Part shown: piece by piece, positions 13,766 to 18,580 of the stretch
How the letters are laid out: each line of letters starts with the position of its first letter
How positions within the stretch are numbered: position 1 is the first letter of the stretch
NCBI GenBank assembly: GCA_043817715.1
Contig: JBDRGO010000070.1
Coordinates: 1 to 18,580 of the forward strand
Source: JAFGBZ01 sp043817715
GTDB lineage: Archaea; Iainarchaeota; Iainarchaeia; Iainarchaeales; JAFGBZ01
Length of the DNA: 18,580 nucleotides
Reading direction: 5' to 3'
Position numbers and translations under genes: made by a program
Notes under the pieces: generated by a model
Told to the model about the DNA's origin: nothing
Database searches by the model: none
What the model saw: the letters and a program-made list of their open reading frames with translations, nothing else

Positions 13766-14293
13766 TTACTTTTTGGCTCTCTCGTTTTTGATTTCTTTAA
13801 TTTTTTCTATTCCAACCCTAAATCCTTTCTTAACGTTTTCTGGGCCTATTGCTTTTATTATCCAATAACCTCCAACCAATGCAATGGATATTTTAGGGTA
13901 AATGAATCCTGCGCCTCCGCCAACCACAAATTCAGGGGCATTATTCCATGCTTTTTTAAATGAATTTATATCCCTCAGAGAAACGTTTTTTTTTGCTAAT
14001 TTGCAGGCAGTGTATCCTGCAGCCAAAGCCACAACAACATCCCGAAATAAATGCCGGCTTTTTCTGCTGACTTTATTAACTGCCCTGTCTCCAAACCTTT
14101 CAATTCCTGCCACTGCAGGCCCTACTACCTTAACTCTTTCAAAATTCACATCAGGATTGACTGCCCTGACTGCTTTAGCGCTGCCATAAACCACAACAGC
14201 CCCGATTCCGGCATAAGCCAAACCTCTTTTAATTCTCTGTTTAAAATTTTCTTTCGGTTTTTTTACTGTTGGAGTTTTCCCTCTTGAAGCCAT
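13766..14293 (-). CDS. Hypothetical membrane-associated protein
   Basis: A 175-residue protein starting at the ATG 14291-14293 (MASRGKTPTV...). The open frame extends 25 codons further upstream, but those residues overlap the promoter region and a TATA-like box 27 nt before this ATG. The N-terminus is basic (KTPTVKKPKENFKQRIKRG), followed by a first hydrophobic stretch LAYAGIGAVVVYGSAKAV (about 25-42), a second around LFRDVVVALAAGYTACKLA (about 82-100) and a Gly-rich third, FVVGGGAGFIYPKISIALVGGYWIIKAIG (about 122-150). The C-terminal tail is again basic. I recognise no family. Positive ends and three short hydrophobic segments suggest a membrane protein with both tails at charged surfaces. 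It diverges from the exonuclease gene. Confidence 0.65.
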   Translation of the reverse strand: MASRGKTPTVKKPKENFKQRIKRGLAYAGIGAVVVYGSAKAVRAVNPDVNFERVKVVGPAVAGIERFGDRAVNKVSRKSRHLFRDVVVALAAGYTACKLAKKNVSLRDINSFKKAWNNAPEFVVGGGAGFIYPKISIALVGGYWIIKAIGPENVKKGFRVGIEKIKEIKNERAKK

Positions 14294-14317
14294 AAAATCA
14301 CAATATAAACAAATAAG

Positions 14318-14326
14318 CTTATATGA
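14318..14326 (-). promoter_or_regulatory. TATA-like box for hypothetical membrane gene
   Basis: The minus strand reads CATATAAGC, about 27 nt before the ATG at 14293. It overlaps the perfect palindrome ATAAGCTTAT (14313-14322), which could serve as an operator. Confidence 0.45.
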
Positions 14327-14379
14327 AATTAATAAATCTTCTCTCATTGCTTGAGCAAATCCCTGCAAAAATCAATCCA

Positions 14380-14411
14380 CACCGGAAATCTGCCTTGCTC
14401 AGTTTTTTATT
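14380..14411 (+). promoter_or_regulatory. Promoter with shared upstream box, exonuclease gene
   Basis: CACCGGAAATCTGC (14380-14393), 10 nt, then TTTTTATT (14404-14411), which starts 30 nt before the ATG. This is the same sequence and phasing as upstream of the GNAT gene at 47-78. The box is additionally flanked by a 7-bp inverted repeat, TGAGCAA (14352-14358) and TTGCTCA (14395-14401), not present at the first copy. A shared activator or repressor is inferred. Confidence 0.5.
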
Positions 14412-14433
14412 TCTTTCATTCTTTCTTTATTCC

Positions 14434-14901
14434 ATGAAACTTTATCTTGATATTGAAACCACTGGTTTGAGTGCAAGAGAAAATGAAATAACCGTAATTG
14501 GTGCTTTAAAAGGAAAAGAATTCATTCAATTAATTAATGGAATTAATCTGGAGCCATATGCAGTAAATGAATTATTTAACGGAGTGACTGAAATTGTTTC
14601 ATTTAATGGTAAAAGATTTGATTTGCCTTTTATTCAAGAAAATTTCAAATTAGAAGTGAATTGCAATCATAAGGATTTAATGTATTTAGGGCATGAAAAA
14701 GGTTTTTACGGAGGGTTAAAAGTAATTGAAAAAGAACTTGGATTATGTAGAAGCTCCGCAGTTTCTAATGGAAAAGAAGCAGTGATTTTATGGAAAAGGC
14801 ATTGCAGAGGCTGTGAAAAATCCTTGAATTTGCTTTTAGAATACAATAAGGAAGATGTAATTAATTTAGTTAAATTGGAAAAAATACTTGAAAAGAAATG
14901 A
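14434..14901 (+). CDS. DEDDy-type 3'-5' exonuclease (YprB-like RNase H fold)
   Basis: A 155-residue single-domain nuclease. LYLDIETTGL (3-12) gives the first two acidic residues, Asp6 and Glu8. VSFNGKRFDLPF (55-66) gives Asp63, and LLEYNKEDVINL (134-145) gives a Y-x3-D pair (Tyr137, Asp141). These are the four metal-binding positions of DEDDy exonucleases. The FYGGLKVIEKELGL segment (91-104) is typical of the RNase_H_2/YprB-like family, which acts on single-stranded ends of DNA or RNA. The start at ATG 14434 is chosen over longer in-frame ATGs because the upstream part contains the duplicated promoter and MKLYLDIE is the usual domain start. Cys123 and Cys127 (CRGC) could bind metal. The substrate is not determinable here. 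Confidence 0.85.
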   Translation: MKLYLDIETTGLSARENEITVIGALKGKEFIQLINGINLEPYAVNELFNGVTEIVSFNGKRFDLPFIQENFKLEVNCNHKDLMYLGHEKGFYGGLKVIEKELGLCRSSAVSNGKEAVILWKRHCRGCEKSLNLLLEYNKEDVINLVKLEKILEKK

Positions 14902-14960
14902 ATTTAACCGCCATGAATGATAAATAATTAATCCGTTTCCTGCAAATACTGTTTTTCCAT

Positions 14961-15107
14961 TCAATTCCAGAACCAGTATTTAGAAAGCGCGTCTTTTTCA
15001 GATAAATATCTTGTTCCTTTGGCTTTTCTTTCAGCTTGTTCCTGCTTTAATCTTTTTTCAACTAACTCCATTTCAATGTCCTTAATTAAATTATATTCTT
15101 TATTCAA
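14961..15107 (-). CDS. Putative 48-residue peptide
   Basis: A short minus-strand frame from TTG (15105-15107), placed 24 nt after a TATA-like box, encodes a strongly charged helical peptide: KEYNLIKDIEMELVEKRLKQ..., then ERKAKGTRYLSEKDALSKYWFWN. An internal ATG at 15069-15071, preceded by AAGG about 8 nt upstream, would give 36 residues. Composition looks protein-like, with a Lys/Glu helix and an aromatic C-terminus (KYWFWN). I recognise no family. It lies between the convergent exonuclease gene and the small membrane protein gene. It could be a genuine peptide or a gene remnant. Confidence 0.4.
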   Translation of the reverse strand: MNKEYNLIKDIEMELVEKRLKQEQAERKAKGTRYLSEKDALSKYWFWN

Positions 15108-15125
15108 TGCAAAAATATGCTTAAG

Positions 15126-15136
15126 TTAAAATATTA
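15126..15136 (-). promoter_or_regulatory. TATA-like box for putative peptide gene
   Basis: The minus strand reads TAATATTTTAA, centred 24 nt before the TTG at 15107, which is the main support for the TTG start. Confidence 0.35.
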
Positions 15137-15143
15137 GAAAAAA

Positions 15144-15395
15144 CTAGAAAGGAAAAGTGAATAACGCAACCAAGAACAGCACTAATACAAGGAATCCTTG
15201 GTCTAAATCATTCCACATTGCAACCATTGAAATCGGCAAACCAATCAGCCATAAAGGGCTTAATTGGTTTAATGCAATAAAGTAGCCTAAAGCAGTTCCT
15301 AATACTGCAAAGAAAATCAATATTGCCCCGATTCTTCTGAGCAATACAGGGATTGCATCAGTGATTTTTTTGAACCAGTTGTATATTATGCTCAT
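15144..15395 (-). CDS. Small membrane protein, three predicted spans
   Basis: An 83-residue protein starting MSIIYNWFKKITDAIPVLLRRIG. The frame is open 20 codons further upstream, but a TATA-like box centred 26 nt before ATG 15393-15395 favours the shorter form. Hydrophobic segments lie at about 23-42 (GAILIFFAVLGTALGYFIAL), 46-61 (PLWLIGLPISMVAMWN) and 66-83 (GFLVLVLFLVALFTFPF), with an amphipathic, positively charged N-terminus that would lie on the cytoplasmic face. I recognise no family or catalytic residues. It sits 36 nt upstream of the putative peptide gene on the same strand, so the two could be co-transcribed. Confidence 0.65.
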   Translation of the reverse strand: MSIIYNWFKKITDAIPVLLRRIGAILIFFAVLGTALGYFIALNQLSPLWLIGLPISMVAMWNDLDQGFLVLVLFLVALFTFPF

Positions 15396-15413
15396 AAAAA
15401 CAACTGAGGAGGG

Positions 15414-15430
15414 AATTAATTTAATATTAA
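15414..15430 (-). promoter_or_regulatory. TATA-like region for small membrane protein
   Basis: The minus strand reads TTAATATTAAATTAATT, centred about 26 nt before the ATG at 15395, which supports that start over the longer reading frame. Confidence 0.4.
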
Positions 15431-15462
15431 TTGTTTCCTTATTTTTTTCCGGCAAGGGAGTT

Positions 15463-15492
15463 AATTAATTCATTAATAATTAATTCATTAAT
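15463..15492. repeat. Tandem duplication, 15 bp x 2
   Basis: AATTAATTCATTAAT at 15463-15477 is repeated perfectly at 15478-15492, in the 116-nt spacer downstream of the SPOUT methyltransferase gene. It contains nothing else I recognise. Confidence 0.85.
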
Positions 15493-15511
15493 CAATGCAT
15501 TGAATTTTGCT

Positions 15512-16627
15512 TTAATTCCTGATTAATGCCAATGCATATGCCAGTGCCTGGCTTGAACGCATCGGCTGGCTTGAATTCGGGCCTAAATGAACCAGTAAAT
15601 TGACTGCTTTTCGGGATTCAAGCGATAAACCTTTTTTTTCGTTTCCAAAAACCAATGCAGTTTTTTTGTGTTTTAAATTAATTAATTCCTTTTCTGAATT
15701 CTTTCCCCATAAAGAAAACCCTATTGAATAATAATTTTCAATTGCATTAATTAGTTTTGCATGGATTTCAGCAATGACTTTCTTTGATTTGATTGATTTT
15801 ACTTTTTCGCCTGCCTCAAACAATAACTGCCTTGCATTTCTTTTGTCTTCATCAATCAAAATCAGTTTGCATTGGAATATTTCCGCCAATCTTAAAAAAT
15901 CAGCGACTTCATTTTTTGTTTTCGGCTCAACCAAAACAAAAACCATTTCTTCTTCTGAACTGGTTTCCTTGTTTTCTTCTGAATCAGGTTTTTTGTTTTC
16001 TTTTGAATTAATTTTCTTGTTTTCTATTGAATTAATTTTATTTTCAGCAGGAATTGTTTTGTTTTCTTTTGAATTAATTTTCTTGTTTTCTTTTGAATTA
16101 ATTTTATTTTCAGCTGGAATTGTTTTTTTGTTTTCATCTGGTTTTGAACCTAAATTAATTTTTTTTTCAAATCTGCTTGTTTTATTTGCTTCTTTGTTTT
16201 CCTGCATTAATATTGCTTCAATTGCCTTTTTTCCGTGCCTGCAGTCCAGAATAAATTCTTTTCCTTCAGGCAAAGTGAATCCTTTTTTCTTTAACCTGTC
16301 CTGCACTGCCTTTGCATGAAACGGAAGCTGTTTGGATAAATTAAACTTAATTGAAGCCTCTTTTTTAATTAAATTATTTGAAATAAATTCAATCAATTCA
16401 GGCAATGAATGGATTTCTTTTTCCGCAATTATTCTGTTAACTGAATTTATTCCACAGAATGAATTCAATTGAATTAATTCTTTTTCAGTTAAATTTTTTT
16501 TTAAAATAATTCTCCTGTTTTTTGAAGCAAAATTACCATAATTTAAATTAAGCTTTTTCTGCATTTGATTAATTAATTGCTTTTGTTCATTGAATTCCAT
16601 GAACCGATCCAATTTAATCAAATACAT
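15512..16627 (-). CDS. THUMP-like/SPOUT (TrmH-type) RNA methyltransferase
   Basis: A 371-residue protein predicted to methylate RNA from S-adenosylmethionine. The C-terminal domain (228-371) follows the TrmH/SpoU pattern: FVLVEPKTKNEVADFLRLAEIF (230-251, with Asn239 and Arg246 as motif 1), KLILID (254-259), then ALVFGNEKKGLS (324-335) as motif 2, and VHLGPNSSQPMRSSQALAYALALI (346-369) as motif 3. The Asn usual in motif 3 (SLNVS) appears to be replaced by MRSS. Residues about 20-140 resemble a THUMP tRNA-binding domain (RIIAEKEIHSLPELIEFISNN...FILDCRHGKKAI). Between the domains lies an 80-residue Lys/Glu/Asn linker with two 22-residue repeats (168-189 and 190-211). The likely substrate is tRNA. 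The start may be Met10 (16600). Confidence 0.75.
   Translation of the reverse strand: MYLIKLDRFMEFNEQKQLINQMQKKLNLNYGNFASKNRRIILKKNLTEKELIQLNSFCGINSVNRIIAEKEIHSLPELIEFISNNLIKKEASIKFNLSKQLPFHAKAVQDRLKKKGFTLPEGKEFILDCRHGKKAIEAILMQENKEANKTSRFEKKINLGSKPDENKKTIPAENKINSKENKKINSKENKTIPAENKINSIENKKINSKENKKPDSEENKETSSEEEMVFVLVEPKTKNEVADFLRLAEIFQCKLILIDEDKRNARQLLFEAGEKVKSIKSKKVIAEIHAKLINAIENYYSIGFSLWGKNSEKELINLKHKKTALVFGNEKKGLSLESRKAVNLLVHLGPNSSQPMRSSQALAYALALIRN
15995..16126. repeat. Coding tandem repeat, 66 bp x 2, in SPOUT linker
   Basis: Encodes two nearly identical 22-residue units, KTIPAENKINS(K/I)ENKKINSKEN. Each unit is itself built from about 8-residue ENKKINSK modules. Degenerate further copies (KPDSEENKETSSEEE) extend towards the catalytic domain. 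The linker length is likely variable between strains. Confidence 0.85.
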
Positions 16628-16650
16628 TTTAATCAGTTTTTACTCCAGTC

Positions 16651-16658
16651 AAAATATT
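16651..16658 (-). promoter_or_regulatory. TATA-like box for SPOUT gene
   Basis: The minus strand reads AATATTTT, about 28 nt before the ATG at 16627, which supports the longer start for the methyltransferase. Confidence 0.35.
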
Positions 16659-16696
16659 CCATTCAAATCTATATCCAATTCAGAACCTTGCCTTAT

Positions 16697-18580
16697 CTAT
16701 TCGCTTCCATTTCCCCAATCAGCATAATCATTGTAATTGAATGTTGTTGTCGGGGAACAGTAATATAATCCCGAATTCCTGATTTTTTCTTCAAATGAAT
16801 CTATTGCTATTTTTTCTTCATTCCAGAATACATCTACTTCATCTTTATCTGAATAAATGCATGCAAGCTTCTGGTCTTCAACCAATCCAAGCAATTCATT
16901 TAATTTCAGCAATCCTCCTGCCTGAGGGGAATAATTCAAATTAAAGAACATTCTGTTGTCCTTGTCGCTGAATGCGTTTCCTGCATTTGATGCAGTGCTT
17001 AATTCAATTTCAGGATAAACAGGGTTTATTGAAGTGTAAATCAGTGAATATAATGCAATTGTTCCTGAATGGAATTCCGTGTTTTCTTCTGAGTCTTTTT
17101 CAAAGCTTAAACCATGAATATTGCTTAAGTTAACCGATGAATCAACATTTATTTTGAATCCTTCTGAATCCCATGCATTTGCTGTCCTGTCAGAAAAAGC
17201 CCTTGGCAAAAAATTATTTTCAAATCCATAGCATAGCCCTGTCACAGGGTCAACAAGCGAAGGACTAACTCCTATTCCAGTCCATTTTCCAAGAGAAGAA
17301 AATCCTGCTGCAGGATTTAACTTGGAGCTTCCCTGCTTTAAAGTATAGAATGCATTTTTTGCAGTATCATTTATAACCATCAGCACAGGGTTCGGGTGGG
17401 TAATGCTTATTTTTGCATCAAAATCATTTTCCCCGGTTCTTTCAATCCTTAAAACTGAGGCTCTTTCTTTTCCTGAATTAAGCGAATAAAATTCCTCTTC
17501 TTTTTCCACATTCAAATAAACCAATGCATCATTCACTTCAGGCACATTGAAAAATCCTTCTTCATCCCCTACTGTGATTACTCCATATCCTTCCCTTGTT
17601 CCGTCTGAACCAAGTCCATGGTCAAATGGAAGATAATACATTGCGCTGTCTGTTACAGGATCAGAAATTTTTCTCATTGAAACAATTATTTTTTCAACAT
17701 TCACTTCATCCGACCCTGTGAATAAGGTTTCTTCATTTCCTGAAAATTCAAACTGCAGTTCAATCCAGTAAGTTCCAGGTCCATCCAATACAATGAATGG
17801 CTCTGAATCGCTTGTTTCATAAATCACCTGCATTGTTTCTGAATCCAGCAATCTGAATTCAATTATTTCTGAATCAAATAATTTGCTGAATTTGTCCTTG
17901 AAAGCCAGTGATGCCTCAAGATAAGAATTAATAAAATATTCCCTGAAATCATTGACTAAATCTTCTCCATATCCTTCTCTTTTCAGCTTGGCGCTGAATG
18001 AAAGGTAATTATTCAGTTCATCTGAATTAAGCGTTGCGCCTTCATCCATTGAATCGCTTATTGCCTGCATATTCAATGCAAGCTTTTCCAAAAACTGCGC
18101 TCCATCGCAGTAAACTGAACTGCATCTGCTCATTGCATTTGAACCTGAAGTGAATTCATAATTGTCTGAAACACGGAATGCATTTGCCAAAGAAGTTTCC
18201 CCTGATATTTCCTCTGAGCCTGTGAATTTCATGCATTGGCTTGTTGAACCAATGAATTTTGAATGGAAAAAACTTGTTTTGTTTCTTTCAGGATTATTTC
18301 CTTCAGAATAATCCATTACCCCTAAAACAGCATATTCTTCATTTTCCAGACCTGAATTAACCAAATCAATATCCATTAAAGTCCTTTCTTCCCCTGGCTG
18401 GAATCTGGTTCTTTCTGCTTCTGCAAACATTGCTTCAGTTAATTCTTTTGGATTGAATTCATTTGATTTAAAAAATGAATTTTCAATTTCTGAATCTGGC
18501 TTTAATTTCGAATTTTTATTTGCATTCAATTCTAAATTTCCAGTTCCTGAATCTGCATTTAATTCCTGATTTTCAATTTC
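16697..18580 (-). CDS. Large acidic protein, partial (5' end outside window)
   Basis: The frame stays open to the window edge, giving 627 visible residues plus stop; the true start is beyond base 18580. The protein is acidic and rich in Ser, Asn, Asp and Glu. The visible N-terminal part has a degenerate EIEN-x-EL repeat, about 30 residues apart. The middle contains beta-rich, surface-protein-like segments: GPGTYWIELQFEFSGNEE, YYLPFDHGLGSDGTREGYGVITVGDE and PNPVLMVINDTAKNAFY. Cysteines are sparse and partly paired (SRCSSVYCDG; later LCYGF, LACIYS and YYCSP), suggesting disulfides. These traits fit an exported or cell-surface protein of archaea, but no signal peptide can be checked because the start is missing. 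I recognise no family. Confidence 0.75.
   Translation of the reverse strand, partial: EIENQELNADSGTGNLELNANKNSKLKPDSEIENSFFKSNEFNPKELTEAMFAEAERTRFQPGEERTLMDIDLVNSGLENEEYAVLGVMDYSEGNNPERNKTSFFHSKFIGSTSQCMKFTGSEEISGETSLANAFRVSDNYEFTSGSNAMSRCSSVYCDGAQFLEKLALNMQAISDSMDEGATLNSDELNNYLSFSAKLKREGYGEDLVNDFREYFINSYLEASLAFKDKFSKLFDSEIIEFRLLDSETMQVIYETSDSEPFIVLDGPGTYWIELQFEFSGNEETLFTGSDEVNVEKIIVSMRKISDPVTDSAMYYLPFDHGLGSDGTREGYGVITVGDEEGFFNVPEVNDALVYLNVEKEEEFYSLNSGKERASVLRIERTGENDFDAKISITHPNPVLMVINDTAKNAFYTLKQGSSKLNPAAGFSSLGKWTGIGVSPSLVDPVTGLCYGFENNFLPRAFSDRTANAWDSEGFKINVDSSVNLSNIHGLSFEKDSEENTEFHSGTIALYSLIYTSINPVYPEIELSTASNAGNAFSDKDNRMFFNLNYSPQAGGLLKLNELLGLVEDQKLACIYSDKDEVDVFWNEEKIAIDSFEEKIRNSGLYYCSPTTTFNYNDYADWGNGSE

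Noticed and set aside
14323..14433. N-terminal extension of the exonuclease from an upstream in-frame ATG
   Set aside because: The stretch contains the promoter shared with the GNAT gene, and MKLYLDIE is the natural start of the domain.
18527..18529. TTG as start of the large acidic protein
   Set aside because: The same frame stays open to the window edge with repeat-containing sequence, so the gene is simply truncated.
1..18580. tRNA or rRNA genes
   Set aside because: No T-arm-like GGTTCRANNCC with a matching acceptor stem, and no conserved rRNA segment, was seen in the spacers on either strand. A covariance-model scan was not possible.

Overview
This window is AT-rich and gene-dense. It looks like chromosomal DNA from an archaeon, quite possibly a small-genome DPANN-type lineage, though the lineage is an inference. 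The archaeal assignment rests on several points. There is an archaeal-type D-aminoacyl-tRNA deacylase (DtdA). PEP synthase carries an intein of a kind known from archaea. A membrane protein resembles a family I associate with archaea. Most genes have an A/T-rich TATA-like box 24-28 nt before the start codon and no ribosome binding site, which points to leaderless transcripts.

Layout. Bases 1-821: a GNAT acetyltransferase facing a 52-residue protein, with overlapping 3' ends (possible toxin-antitoxin pair). Bases 942-5360, minus strand: dtdA, a winged-helix protein, a radical SAM protein with a cobalamin-type N-terminus, and a bacterial-type tRNA-guanine transglycosylase (tgt). Bases 5489-9088, plus strand: ppsA, split by a 396-residue homing-endonuclease intein at its catalytic histidine, preceded by two dyads and followed by a hairpin terminator. 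Bases 9152-10903: a beta-sandwich protein translationally coupled to an unknown basic protein, then a divergent nitrilase-superfamily protein. Bases 11006-11401: a C_GCAxxG_C_C cysteine-rich protein. Bases 11402-12392: a mostly non-coding stretch holding a 411-bp segment bounded by a perfect 15-bp inverted repeat, a small unknown gene, and an in-frame heptad-repeat reading frame behind a TGA. Bases 12393-14901: a polytopic membrane protein, an XRE regulator, an unknown membrane protein, and a divergent DEDDy-type exonuclease. Bases 14961-18580, minus strand: a tiny peptide gene, a small membrane protein, a THUMP-like/SPOUT RNA methyltransferase with a repeat-expanded linker, and a large acidic protein cut by the window edge.

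Themes. Translation and RNA metabolism recur (DtdA, Tgt, the SPOUT enzyme, the exonuclease). PpsA links pyruvate to gluconeogenesis. The most striking non-coding signal is a promoter architecture shared exactly by two distant genes (GNAT and exonuclease): a 14-bp identical box, 10 nt, TTTTTATT, 22 nt, ATG. Intergenic regions also hold a series of exact two-copy tandem duplications (14-31 bp). I saw no tRNA, rRNA, CRISPR array, transposase or integrase gene.
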